Below are positions 6,909 to 15,924 of a DNA stretch of 64,000 bases, piece after piece. Under the pieces are notes generated by a model that was not told the DNA's origin, did no database searches, and worked only from the letters and a program-made list of their open reading frames with translations. The DNA is from Phycisphaerales bacterium (lineage in GTDB: Bacteria > Planctomycetota > Phycisphaerae > UBA1845), in assembly GCA_020639115.1 (NCBI GenBank), contig JACKHG010000002.1, positions 570,915 through 634,914 of the forward strand, given 5' to 3'. The position numbers and the translations under genes are program-made. Positions within the stretch are counted from its first letter, which is position 1. Every line of letters begins with the position of its first letter.

Positions 6909-8660
6909 ATGAAACGCTCGCGGAAGCTTTTCAGCATGCAGCGCCGGCGCGGCGCCGTCGCCGTCATGCTCGCCGTCACCGTACCCGTCATCATCGCGTT
7001 CGCGGCGCTCACCGTCGACGTCGGCGTGATGTACAACGCCAAGGCCGACCTGCAGCGCTGCGCCGATGCAGCCGCCCTCGCCGGCGCGTCGCAACTCGTT
7101 TCGCTCAGCAGCGGCGACCCGCTCGCGGCCGCGCGCCAGTGTGCCAAGGACATCGCCTACGCCAACAAGGTGCTCGCCACCAATCCGATCGTCACCGATG
7201 CGGACATCACTTTCGGCAAGGCCAACATCGATCCTGTGACCAAGCAGGTCTTCTTCACGCCGACGAACAGTTCGCCCGACGCCGTCCGCGTCGTCGTCCG
7301 CAAGACCGCGAACTCGCCCAACGGCGCACTGCCGCTCTACTTCGCGCGCATCTTCGGCCGCCACTTCACCGATGTGCAGGCGACCGCGACCGCGGGCATC
7401 ACCCCGCGCGACATCGCCATCGTCAGCGATATCTCCGGCTCGCTCACCTACGACAGCCAGTTCAAGTACTGGCAGGACAAGGTCGTCAACCTCTACGACG
7501 TGTGGGACGCGCTGCCCGGCGGCGCCGACGACAGCCCCAGCACCTGGGCCGCGAGCGAAGTGCTCTCCGACCCGGCCCAGAGCGCCGGACCCGCGTACGG
7601 TTTCTTCAAACGCCTCGGCTTCGGCGACGACCCAGCCGACCGCGAAAACTACAGCGTCAGCGGTGACCCCGGCCTCATCCGCCTCGCCAATGGCGAGCGC
7701 TGGTCGGATGCCCGGCTGCGGACGTACCTCGCCGACCAGCAGTACAGCTCCGCCGAGATCAGCGCGATCATGAATACCACGTCGCGCACCAACTATCAGA
7801 ACCGCGTGGCCCTCGCGCTCGGACTCGCCACCTGGAACAGCGGCATCTCCGGTGGCCGCTGGGATCGGCTCGGACTCGCCCGGGTGGGCAATCGTGACAC
7901 CAGCTACAGCGACAGCGAACTCACCTGGGAGGCGCCCTTCCTGTCCACCACGCCGGCGCAGGCCCGCACCATCTGGCGCGACTACATCGACCGCACCTCC
8001 GGCCGCCGCGCGAGTTTCCCCGACCTCTTCGGCATCAAGACCCTCGTCGACTACACGCTCGAGTACCGCCGCAAGCCCGGCGAGACGCCCGAACTGGCGG
8101 CGACGCCCGTCCAGCCGATGCAGGCGATCAAGGACGCGACGGCCTACATGGTCCAGCTCCTCACCAACGCCCAGTCGTTCGACCAGATCTCCCTCGAGGT
8201 CTTCAGCACCTACGGCACGCACCAGGTCGACCTGACCCACAACTTCGCCGACGTCACCGCCATCCTCGACTCTATCGTCCCTGACGGAAATACCAACATC
8301 GGCCAGGGCATCGCACGCGGCGCCGAGGAACTCACCAGCGACCGCGCCCGCGTCGAGGCCAAGAAGATCTTGCTCATGATCACCGACGGGCAGGCCAACA
8401 TGACCGCCGACGGCCGGTATGACGCCGCCGCCGGCAAGGCGTTCGCCATCTCCGAAGCGCAGCAGGCCGCCGCGCTCGGCATCGAACTGGTCACCATCAG
8501 CGTGGGGCAGGGCGCCGATCTCGACCTCTGCGACCAGATCGCCGCGCTGGGCCACGGCGTCCACTTCCACGCCGAGGGCGAAATCGACGAGTACAACGCG
8601 CAGTTGCTGCAGATCTTCGCGACGATCGGCGGCCGCCGCACGGTCGCACTGATCGAGTAG
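6909..8660 (+). CDS. TadG-like pilus-assembly protein with von Willebrand factor A domain
   Basis: 583 residues; ATG 6909 follows GAGAGGAAACC. The first 60 residues are a typical Tad_N/TadE-like segment: basic MQRRRGAVAVM, then one transmembrane helix and VGVMYNAKADLQRCADAAAL. A vWA domain follows with MIDAS motif DISGS at about residue 173, the Thr loop NTNIGQGIARG, and MITDGQ at about residue 492. The distance from DISGS to TDG (about 320 residues) is far above the usual 100-110, so a large insertion of about 200 residues sits just after the first strand. Likely a surface or periplasmic protein of a Flp/Tad-type system, anchored by its N-terminal helix; no other tad genes are near. Confidence 0.8.
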   Translation: MKRSRKLFSMQRRRGAVAVMLAVTVPVIIAFAALTVDVGVMYNAKADLQRCADAAALAGASQLVSLSSGDPLAAARQCAKDIAYANKVLATNPIVTDADITFGKANIDPVTKQVFFTPTNSSPDAVRVVVRKTANSPNGALPLYFARIFGRHFTDVQATATAGITPRDIAIVSDISGSLTYDSQFKYWQDKVVNLYDVWDALPGGADDSPSTWAASEVLSDPAQSAGPAYGFFKRLGFGDDPADRENYSVSGDPGLIRLANGERWSDARLRTYLADQQYSSAEISAIMNTTSRTNYQNRVALALGLATWNSGISGGRWDRLGLARVGNRDTSYSDSELTWEAPFLSTTPAQARTIWRDYIDRTSGRRASFPDLFGIKTLVDYTLEYRRKPGETPELAATPVQPMQAIKDATAYMVQLLTNAQSFDQISLEVFSTYGTHQVDLTHNFADVTAILDSIVPDGNTNIGQGIARGAEELTSDRARVEAKKILLMITDGQANMTADGRYDAAAGKAFAISEAQQAAALGIELVTISVGQGADLDLCDQIAALGHGVHFHAEGEIDEYNAQLLQIFATIGGRRTVALIE

Positions 8661-8728
8661 CGCCGACCGCGCGTTAGACGGATGGGTGTTCGAAGCGCTC
8701 CATTGGGCTGCGGAATCCGCCGCTGCCT

Positions 8729-8750
8729 GGAATATTGGGTAGAATATTCC
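8729..8750. promoter_or_regulatory. Perfect AT-rich inverted repeat GGAATATT-N6-AATATTCC
   Basis: Two perfect 8-base arms around GGGTAG, strikingly AT-rich against this background, 130 bases upstream of the 37-residue membrane protein and 70 bases after the vWA gene. It could be an operator for a dimeric repressor or an RNA hairpin. A TACAAT at 8791-8796 downstream could be a -10 box. Confidence 0.4.
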
Positions 8751-8880
8751 GGTCGTTCGCTGAGAATCGCTTCAGGTGGATTTTAGATCGGTACAATCAT
8801 GTGCGACTATCTTTGGGTTGCGACAGTTGGCTTGCGCGCCGCGATGGCGGCAGGCTATGTGAACCCAGAGGAGACAAGCA

Positions 8881-8994
8881 ATGGACCCAACCGTCAGCCC
8901 CACCACCAACACCGTGCTCATCATCGTACTGTTCGCCGTCGTGGCGGCGCTCTTTGGCATGTTCAATGGCGGCCACTTCCTGTTCTTTGACTGA
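8881..8994 (+). CDS. 37-residue single-span membrane protein
   Basis: Short gene with a strong Shine-Dalgarno (AGAGGAGA, six or so bases before ATG 8881). Polar N-terminus MDPTVSPTTN, then one hydrophobic helix (TVLIIVLFAVVAALFGMF), ending NGGHFLFFD. Length and shape resemble small single-span proteins such as the YjcZ type, but I do not claim homology. It stands alone with its own upstream region (inverted repeat at 8729) and a hairpin after it at 9038-9073, so it looks like an independent transcription unit. Function unknown. Confidence 0.6.
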   Translation: MDPTVSPTTNTVLIIVLFAVVAALFGMFNGGHFLFFD

Positions 8995-9037
8995 TTCGTC
9001 GCGATACGGCACCACGATCGCAACATGCGCTGAGACG

Positions 9038-9073
9038 CAAGCCCCGGCTGCCCGCCGCGCAGTCCGGGGCTTG
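9038..9073 (+). terminator. Strong 10-bp hairpin after small membrane protein gene
   Basis: Arms CAAGCCCCGG and CCGGGGCTTG flank a 16-base loop, 43 bases after the 37-residue ORF. No T-run follows, so it may be a terminator or a stabilising 3' structure. The rest of 8995-9432 holds no gene that I can support. Confidence 0.45.
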
Positions 9074-9432
9074 GCTGTCATAGCCACCCATCCCGTCGTG
9101 ATCGGCGTCCTATCCCTTTTTCCCAGACCCTCCAGTTGACACCGAGCTCCATCGGCGACGTCCACGGGGTAAAAGCCCCATTGAGTCCACCCGGGGGCGC
9201 CGGCACAATACTGCTGCGGTCCCATTCTCGGCGAGTATTGCATCATCAGTCTGGAGCCACGTCGTGCGGCGGCCTGTTCTGCCACACGGGGTATTCTGTC
9301 CTCGCCAGCGCGGGGACGAGCAGCCACCTCTGGGTCGGCGCGCCCGTCGGTATGCGCGCCGCGCTTTGCGGCTCCGAAACACTTCCAACTTCCCTGCTGT
9401 TGTATCCACCGCATCGCTGGAAGGAGGTCGGC

Positions 9433-10446
9433 ATGTCCGCCCACGCGCGTCCGCAACCCGAAGCTACCGATTCTGGTTTCACCCTCGTTGAATTGCTTGT
9501 CGTCGTGGCCATCATTGCGCTGCTCGTCGCGATTCTGTTGCCGATGCTGGACGGAGCGCGCCGCCAAGCCACAACTGTTCGCTGCCAGGCTCAGCAGGGC
9601 GGCATCGCCAAGGCATCAGCCGCCTACCAGTCCGAAGAGAACGGCTGGTTGCCCGGCTCGCCCGGCACCTCGGGCAGCGTGCTCCTCGCCGACCGCTACG
9701 ACGGGGCGCCGGATACGTTCGAGCACATGCCCGATCCACCGGTGCAGATCTGGGACTGGGCTGGGCCGCTCGCCCGGCAGATGAAGATTGGCCTGCCCGC
9801 CAACCGCGGAGACCGCTTCGGCGTGCTCGTCACCGGCGTGTTCGAGTGTCCCGCCAACTACTTCCGGGCGGTGCCGTACTACACGTCCGGCATCGGGCCG
9901 GTGGGGACCTTCAAGGCGCAGCGCATGGTCAGTTACAACACGTTGCGCCAGTTCATGAGCTGGCCCTCAACGGCTGGGGCGCCCAACACCGAGTGCGTCT
10001 ACACCGTCAGTGGCGCCCAACTCGCTCGCGACTATCTGCCGCGCATCGATCGCCTGGGCAGTCCCAGTGAAAACGTGTTTCTTTCCGACGGATCGCGCTT
10101 CGTGAACGCCACCGGCGGGCTCGACTTCGACATCGGTTGGCGTGCGGGGTTCGGTGGGGCGTTCTCGGACGGCGGCCCGACCATCCCGGACAACTTTCTG
10201 CGTTCGTTCTGGCGCTATGACCCGCAGCGTCGCTTCGCGTACCGCCATCCCCGCGGCAAAGCGCAGGGCCTCGTTGCCGTCTACTTCGACGGCCACAGCG
10301 CGTACCTCTCCGAGAGCGAGTCGCGCAACCCCGATCCCTGGTGGCCGCGCGGCACGCGCCTCGCCCGCGACGAATTCAACGAGGACAGCTACGCGAAGAT
10401 CAAGGACGCGTTCAACGGCATGTCGTTCTACACCGTGCAGCGTTGA
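9433..10446 (+). CDS. Type II secretion-like pseudopilin (prepilin with H-X9-DG-type tail)
   Basis: 337 residues. A perfect AAGGAGG lies five bases before ATG 9433. After a 15-residue leader comes the prepilin peptidase site and methylation helix, GFTLVELLVVVAIIALLVAI. The C-terminal half ends in a YFDGHSAYL motif like the DG-type terminus of the large planctomycete pseudopilin-like families. These proteins are processed by a PilD-type peptidase and assembled through a type II secretion or pilus apparatus; planctomycetes have many scattered copies. No assembly genes adjoin it. Substrate or specific role unknown. Confidence 0.85.
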   Translation: MSAHARPQPEATDSGFTLVELLVVVAIIALLVAILLPMLDGARRQATTVRCQAQQGGIAKASAAYQSEENGWLPGSPGTSGSVLLADRYDGAPDTFEHMPDPPVQIWDWAGPLARQMKIGLPANRGDRFGVLVTGVFECPANYFRAVPYYTSGIGPVGTFKAQRMVSYNTLRQFMSWPSTAGAPNTECVYTVSGAQLARDYLPRIDRLGSPSENVFLSDGSRFVNATGGLDFDIGWRAGFGGAFSDGGPTIPDNFLRSFWRYDPQRRFAYRHPRGKAQGLVAVYFDGHSAYLSESESRNPDPWWPRGTRLARDEFNEDSYAKIKDAFNGMSFYTVQR

Positions 10447-10486
10447 GCCGTGGCTCGTCGTGAGGCTGAGCATGGCGCGGCGGACG

Positions 10487-11761
10487 TCAGCCCTTCGCCG
10501 TCATCTTGCCCTTGAACGACGCGATCATCTTCTCGACCGACAGCCCGGTCTGGTAGATGCCGCCAAACCCCATCCCGTGCACCATCTCGTGCTGCATGTA
10601 CGACTGCGGAACGGGATAGCCCGGCACGAACGTCACCCGCGGATCGTACTTGTACTTGTCCAGCGCGGTGTCATCGAGCACCACGTACGGGCCCTCGTCG
10701 AGGTGCGCCTCGAAATCCGGATCCTCGATCGCTCCGAACATGAACGTCGGCTTGCCTTTCAGCGTGAACAGCTGCCACAATCCCACCTTCAGCCAGCCGT
10801 CGGCGATCGTCTTCCAGTGACCCACCGTACCCTCGATGTTCACACCCTTGCCCACCAGCACCCGGCACGGAAAGCGCTCGACGCTCGGGTCAGCCGGCTG
10901 CACCTTGCGCGCTGCGTCCTCGAACTTCGCCCCCTCCAGCGTGATCTGCTCCGGGTCACGCGTTCCCACGCCGATCGCCGCAGCCTCGTTCGCCATGCGG
11001 ATGTTCGTGTGATCCAGACCGAAGAGCCGCGCCAGCGTCACGTCCGTCGCGACCGGATCGGGCGACGCCATGATCCACCCCCACCAGAACGCGTCGTTGC
11101 TGCCCGGACCCTGCCCCTCGCCGGCCCATGCGCCGTCCACCACGTTCAGCGTCGGCTTGAACTTGCGCAGCAGCAGGGCGGTACCCTTGTAGTACGCCTC
11201 CCCCAGCCGCTGCAGGTACAGGCGATAGCTCATCGGCATCACGCCCACCCAGTTCTTGCACGCGCACGAGACCGGATCCACGAAGTGCGTCTTCGCCTTC
11301 GGTACGTTGATAATCACGTCCGCACGCTCCATGATCTCCGGCGCCGGCATGGTGCGCAGCTCGCCCGCATCCTCGCCGAAATCGAAGAGCCGCTCGGCGA
11401 TCTCGTCGAGATAGATCACCCGCGCCGGCGTGTCGTTTACGCCGTGCACCAACCCCGTGTTGGCCATCACCGAGCGGCTGCTCTGGGCGTGGCCCGCGGC
11501 CTCCGCGACCCAGATGTCGCGTGCCCCCGCCTCGCGGCACAGGTCGATCAGCACGCGGATCAGCGGCGGTGACGTCGTCGAACCCGACTTGTGGGGCATG
11601 AACAGCGTCTGATTCGGCTTGAGCAGCACGGACTTGCCCGGCTGGACGAACGCCTCGATTCCTCCGAAATGCGTGAGCGCCGTGGTCACCGCGCTGCGCA
11701 GTTCCTCCTCGGTTTCCTTCTCGTGCGGCAGTGGTGACAGCGCAACCCGGGCGGCGCTCAT
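10487..11761 (-). CDS. DUF362-family protein
   Basis: 424 residues; ATG 11761 follows GGGAGA. The DUF362 hallmark order is visible: SVLLKPNQTLF, then VWVAEAAGH-like text (read here as IWVAEAAGHAQ), VINVPKAKTHF, and a Cys-containing SCACKNWVGVMP. No ferredoxin-type Fe-S motif is fused to it, unlike many family members. Last gene of the leftward five-gene operon that starts with the ASRT-like gene; 28 bases from the FAD/Fe-S gene. The biochemical function of DUF362 proteins is not settled; the company of oxidoreductases suggests a metabolic role. Confidence 0.8.
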   Translation of the reverse strand: MSAARVALSPLPHEKETEEELRSAVTTALTHFGGIEAFVQPGKSVLLKPNQTLFMPHKSGSTTSPPLIRVLIDLCREAGARDIWVAEAAGHAQSSRSVMANTGLVHGVNDTPARVIYLDEIAERLFDFGEDAGELRTMPAPEIMERADVIINVPKAKTHFVDPVSCACKNWVGVMPMSYRLYLQRLGEAYYKGTALLLRKFKPTLNVVDGAWAGEGQGPGSNDAFWWGWIMASPDPVATDVTLARLFGLDHTNIRMANEAAAIGVGTRDPEQITLEGAKFEDAARKVQPADPSVERFPCRVLVGKGVNIEGTVGHWKTIADGWLKVGLWQLFTLKGKPTFMFGAIEDPDFEAHLDEGPYVVLDDTALDKYKYDPRVTFVPGYPVPQSYMQHEMVHGMGFGGIYQTGLSVEKMIASFKGKMTAKG

Positions 11762-11789
11762 GGCATTCTCCCTTCTGGTTATTGCGTGG

Positions 11790-14714
11790 TTATGATTTCT
11801 CCAGGGCCTTCGCGACGACCTCGGCGAAGTGCAGCGGCTCGCGCCCCGCGCCCTGGGCGATCTGCTCGTGACAACTGAAGCCCTCGACGATGATCCAGTC
11901 GGCCTCGCCCGCGTCGCGCACCGCCGGCAGCAGGTGGCGCTCCGCGATCTGCATCGACACCCGATGGTGCTCGCCCGCCTCGTACCCGAACGAACCGGCC
12001 ATCCCGCAGCAGCCCTGCTCGGGCTCGCATACCTCAAGGCCCAGTTTCTTCAGCACGTTCCGCGCCCCGGCAGGATCGAGCACCGCCTTCTGGTGGCAGT
12101 GCGCGTGAAAGACCGCCTTGCCGCCAAGCTTCGGAAACTCGAAATCGTGCCGGTCGAGAAACTCGCTGAGCAGCATGCAGTTCTCGCGCACGCGCCATCC
12201 GTCGACATCGCGCGGAAAGAGGTTGTGCACCTCCTCGCGATACACCGAAATCGTGCTCGGCTCGACCCCGATCAGCGGTGTGCCGTCGCGCACAACCTGC
12301 CCCAATTGGCGCACGGCCTCTTGCAACTGCTCTTTGGCCTTGTCCAGCAGACCGTAGTGAATCAGCGGGCGCACCGCGGGCAGTCGCATCGGCGGCAGCT
12401 CCACGCGGAAGCCGAGCTGCTCAAGCACGCGCGTCGCCGCCTGCAGTATCCGCGGGAAAAAGTGATCGTTGAACGCATCCGGCAGGAGCACGACCCGCTG
12501 GCCCGTACCCGGGGCGCTGCGCCGCCGAAACCAGTCGGTGAACGTCTGCTTCGCGAACCGCGGCAACCGCCGCTCCTGGTCCACGCCGGCTGCCCACTTG
12601 CTCACCGTGCTCACCCCCGGGGCCTGCCCGAAGAAGTTCGCGACGCCCGGAGCGATCGACGCGAGCCGCGCCCACGTGCCGATGTGCCCCATCGCGTAGT
12701 GATGCCGCGGCCGCAGACGATGGTGGTAATAGTGCGCGTGAAACTCGGCCTTGTACGTGGCCATGTCCACGTTGACCGGGCACTCCTTCTTGCAACCCTT
12801 GCACCCCAGGCACAGATCGAGCGCCTCGTGGACCGCTTCGCTCCGCCAGCCCTCGTGCTGCAATTCCCCGCGCATCATCTCGAACAGCGCCCGGGCCCGC
12901 CCGCGCGTCGTGTCCCGCTCGTCGTGCGTCGCGAGGTAGCTCGGGCACATGAACGCGTCGTCCGTGCGCCGGCACTTGCCCACGCCCACGCAGCGCAGCG
13001 CCGCCCGCTCGAAACTGCCCCGATCGTCCGGGTAGCGGAAGTACGTCTCGCCGACGTGCGGCGCGTAGTCCGTCCCCAGCCGCAGGTTGGAGTCGGGCGG
13101 ATACGGGTCGACGACCTTCCCGGGGTTCATCCGGCCGTCCGGGTCCCAGATCGACTTGAACGCGCGGAACGCCCGCACCAGGTCTTCACCGTACATCTTC
13201 GGCAGAAGTGCCGCCCGCGACTGGCCGTCGCCGTGCTCGCCGGAAAGCGAACCGCCGTGCGCCACGACCAGATCGGCGGCCCGGTCGATGAACCGCCGGT
13301 ACTTCGCGATGCCCTCCTCCGATGCGAGATCGAACGTGATGCGGCAGTGAATACACCCATCCCCGAAATGCCCGTAGAGCGCCGCCTCGTAGTCGAACTC
13401 CTCGAGCAGCTTGCGGAACTCGCGCAGGTAATTCCCGACCTGGTCCGGGGCCACCGCCGAGTCCTCCCATCCGGGCCACGCGTCCGGCATGTTCGGCACG
13501 AAGGCCGTCGCGCCCAGCCCCGATTCACGCACCTCCCAGATGTGCTGGGCTTCCTCGTGGTCGGTGTACAGCTTCGACGTCGGCGGATCATCCTCGCCGT
13601 TCAGCGCGTCGAGCATCTCCTGAGCCCGCGCCTTGGCCTCGTCCCGGCTGTCGCCGCCGAACTCCACCAGCAGCCAGCCATTGCCGTCCGGCAGTTGCTT
13701 GGTGTCGTCCGTGTGCAGGTCCTTGAGCTGCATGAACTGCACGAGGTGATGGTCGATGCCCTCCAGCGCCATCGGCTTGTGCTCGAGAATCCGCGGCACG
13801 TCGTCGCCGGCGGCGTACGCGTCCTTGTACCCCAGCACGACCAGGACTTTTTCCTTCGGCTCCGGCACGAGCCGCACGGTCGCCTCCAGCACGTACACAC
13901 ACGTGCTTTCCGAACCCACCAGCGCCCGCGCGACGTTGAACCCGCGATCCGGCAGCAGTTGCGGCAGGTTGTAGCCCGACACCCGCCGCGGAATCGCTGG
14001 GAAACGCGCGCGGATCTCCTCGGCGTACTCGTCGCGCAGCGCCCGCAAGCGCCGGTAGATCTCGCCCCGGCGGCCGCCCTCCGCGATGATCCGCTCGAGT
14101 GTCGCGTCGTCCGTCGGCCCGACCGTCAGGTGCTCGCCGTCGTAGGTGACAATCTCCAGCTCGTGCACGTTGTCCGCCGTGCGCCCGGCCATCACCGAGT
14201 GCACGCCGCAGGAGTTGTTGCCGATCATCCCGCCGAGCGTGCAGTGGTTGTGCGTGGCGGGGTCCGGCCCGAATGTCAGTCCGTGCTTCTTCGCAGCCGC
14301 CCGCAGGTCGTCAAGAATGACGCCTGGCTGAATCCGCGCGGTCCGCTGCTCCGGATCGATCTCGAGCACGCGGTTGAGGTACTTGGACGCGTCGATCACG
14401 ACGGCGACGTTGCATGTCTGGCCGGCCAGCGCCGTGCCGCCGCCCCGCGCCACGATCGGCGCACCATGTGCGCGGCAGATTCGCATCGTCTTGATCACGT
14501 CCTCCTTGGACTTGGGAATGACCACGCCGATGGGGACCTGCCGGTAGTTCGAGGCGTCCGTCGAGTAAATCGCCTGGCTCGTCGCGTCGAAGCGGACTTC
14601 GCCTTCGAGCGCGCCGCGCAGCGTCTGCTCCAGCTCGCGGGCATCGACCGCGGTCGCCGCCTCCGCGTAAGCCTGCTGGGTGCGCTGCCCGGCGACGTGC
14701 AGTTGCAGTCTCAT
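11790..14714 (-). CDS. FAD-linked oxidase fused to Fe-S/CCG domain protein (YdiJ/GlcDF-like 2-hydroxyacid dehydrogenase)
   Basis: 974 residues; ATG 14714 follows GGGAGGG and overlaps the upstream stop (ATGA). N-terminal PCMH-type FAD domain: PIVARGGGTALAGQT, GGMIGNNSCGVHS. Then a FAD-oxidase C-terminal domain with YGHFGDGCIHCRI and SGEHGDGQ. The second half binds two 4Fe-4S clusters: a first set in CVGVGKCR...CPSY and a second in CLGCKGCKKECPV. A CCG-type domain follows, with HCHQKAV and GCCGMAGSFGYE. This fused layout is that of D-lactate / D-2-hydroxyglutarate type dehydrogenases passing electrons to quinone or cytochrome. The exact hydroxyacid is not readable from sequence. The operon context with a PoxB-like enzyme suggests oxidation to a keto acid. 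Confidence 0.85.
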   Translation of the reverse strand: MRLQLHVAGQRTQQAYAEAATAVDARELEQTLRGALEGEVRFDATSQAIYSTDASNYRQVPIGVVIPKSKEDVIKTMRICRAHGAPIVARGGGTALAGQTCNVAVVIDASKYLNRVLEIDPEQRTARIQPGVILDDLRAAAKKHGLTFGPDPATHNHCTLGGMIGNNSCGVHSVMAGRTADNVHELEIVTYDGEHLTVGPTDDATLERIIAEGGRRGEIYRRLRALRDEYAEEIRARFPAIPRRVSGYNLPQLLPDRGFNVARALVGSESTCVYVLEATVRLVPEPKEKVLVVLGYKDAYAAGDDVPRILEHKPMALEGIDHHLVQFMQLKDLHTDDTKQLPDGNGWLLVEFGGDSRDEAKARAQEMLDALNGEDDPPTSKLYTDHEEAQHIWEVRESGLGATAFVPNMPDAWPGWEDSAVAPDQVGNYLREFRKLLEEFDYEAALYGHFGDGCIHCRITFDLASEEGIAKYRRFIDRAADLVVAHGGSLSGEHGDGQSRAALLPKMYGEDLVRAFRAFKSIWDPDGRMNPGKVVDPYPPDSNLRLGTDYAPHVGETYFRYPDDRGSFERAALRCVGVGKCRRTDDAFMCPSYLATHDERDTTRGRARALFEMMRGELQHEGWRSEAVHEALDLCLGCKGCKKECPVNVDMATYKAEFHAHYYHHRLRPRHHYAMGHIGTWARLASIAPGVANFFGQAPGVSTVSKWAAGVDQERRLPRFAKQTFTDWFRRRSAPGTGQRVVLLPDAFNDHFFPRILQAATRVLEQLGFRVELPPMRLPAVRPLIHYGLLDKAKEQLQEAVRQLGQVVRDGTPLIGVEPSTISVYREEVHNLFPRDVDGWRVRENCMLLSEFLDRHDFEFPKLGGKAVFHAHCHQKAVLDPAGARNVLKKLGLEVCEPEQGCCGMAGSFGYEAGEHHRVSMQIAERHLLPAVRDAGEADWIIVEGFSCHEQIAQGAGREPLHFAEVVAKALEKS

Positions 14715-15871
14715 CGCACCGTCCCTCCCACGCCGGAAACGCGGAACGAATCGGCGTCCGCCGCTTTGAACTCCAGGCCCAGGCCCGGCACGGAATCGTC
14801 CACGCACAACGTGCCGTCCACCCGCTCAGCCACCCCCTCGAGCAGCATCCCCTCGATGCGCACGTGATCGTGGAAATACTCCAGATGGCGCATCCGCGGC
14901 AGCACACAACCCAACGCGGCGTGCAGCGCCGGCGCGCAGTGCGCCGACAGCGGCACGTCGAACGCGTCCGCCAGGTCAGCCGCCTGCAGAAAACCCGTGA
15001 TCCCCCCGCAACGCGTCACGTCCGCCTGCAGCACGTCCACCGCACCCCCCTCCAGGAGCCGCCGGAAGTCCAGCGCCCGCCAGCCATACTCCCCAGCCGC
15101 CATGTCCATCCCGCACGGCCCGCGCTCCCGCACGAAACGCAGCCCGGCTGTGTCATCCGACGGCCGCGGCTCCTCGAACCACGTCACGCCGTGCTGCGTC
15201 CGAAAGATGCGGCCGAGTTCGATCGCCTGCGGACACGTGTAGGCCCCGTTCGCATCGACGAAGAGCGCGACGTGATCGCCGATCGCCTGCCGCGCCGTCT
15301 CGACCCGGTGCGGATCAAGCGCCGGCTGGCGTCCCACCTTCATCTTCACGCGGGGAATACCCGAACTGGCCCACCCGCCGAGCTGGTTCGCGAGCCGCGC
15401 TTCGTCGTACGACGTGAACCCGCCGCTGCCGTAGATCGGCACCGAACGCCGCGGCGCTCCCAGCAGCGTCACCAGCGACAGGTCCAGCAGTCGCGCCTTC
15501 AGATCCCACAGCGCGACGTCCACCGCCGAGATCGCCAGCGCGGTGAGCCCGCTCGTGCCCGAGTTGCGCACCGCCGCGCGCAGCGCGCGGTTCGCGGCCC
15601 GCGGAGCCATGGCGTCACGGTGCAGCACGAGCGGGGCGAGCTTGTTGGCGATCACCACAGCCGCTGCCGATTGCGCGTACGTGTAGCCGAATCCGACCCG
15701 GTCCGCCGCGTGCACGTGCACCGTCACCATCGTGGTGGAATCCCACTCCAGCGTGCCGTCGGATTCCGGGGCATCGGTCGGGATCGTGTACGCCGCGACC
15801 TCAATCCGCTCGATCGGCGCATCCGTCGTTCGTGTTGTCGCCTGCGTTGCTTCCTTCGTTGTGGTGGACAT
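14711..15871 (-). CDS. Mandelate racemase/muconate-lactonizing (enolase-superfamily) enzyme
   Basis: 386 residues with the full catalytic set of the MR subgroup: KxK acid/base Lys in VKMKVG; metal ligands Asp in FVDANGAY, Glu in WFEEP and Glu in AAGEYG; then QADVTRCGGITG and the His of SAHCAPALH. Members act on sugar acids (dehydratases), mandelate-like acids or cycloisomerise; the substrate cannot be fixed here. The start at 15871 has GAGG upstream. The stop overlaps the FAD/Fe-S gene start, so the two products are probably made together. Neighbouring TPP and hydroxyacid enzymes fit a sugar-acid catabolic route (inference). Confidence 0.85.
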   Translation of the reverse strand: MSTTTKEATQATTRTTDAPIERIEVAAYTIPTDAPESDGTLEWDSTTMVTVHVHAADRVGFGYTYAQSAAAVVIANKLAPLVLHRDAMAPRAANRALRAAVRNSGTSGLTALAISAVDVALWDLKARLLDLSLVTLLGAPRRSVPIYGSGGFTSYDEARLANQLGGWASSGIPRVKMKVGRQPALDPHRVETARQAIGDHVALFVDANGAYTCPQAIELGRIFRTQHGVTWFEEPRPSDDTAGLRFVRERGPCGMDMAAGEYGWRALDFRRLLEGGAVDVLQADVTRCGGITGFLQAADLADAFDVPLSAHCAPALHAALGCVLPRMRHLEYFHDHVRIEGMLLEGVAERVDGTLCVDDSVPGLGLEFKAADADSFRVSGVGGTVR

Positions 15872-15924
15872 GCGTCCTCTTCGTGCTCATGGTTGTGAAA
15901 CGTTGCCCGGCCCGCCGAACGCGG

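Noticed and set aside
11829..14867. Plus-strand open frame of about 1000 codons over the FAD/Fe-S gene
   Set aside because: Antisense shadow of a clear oxidoreductase; Arg/His/Leu-rich with no domain.
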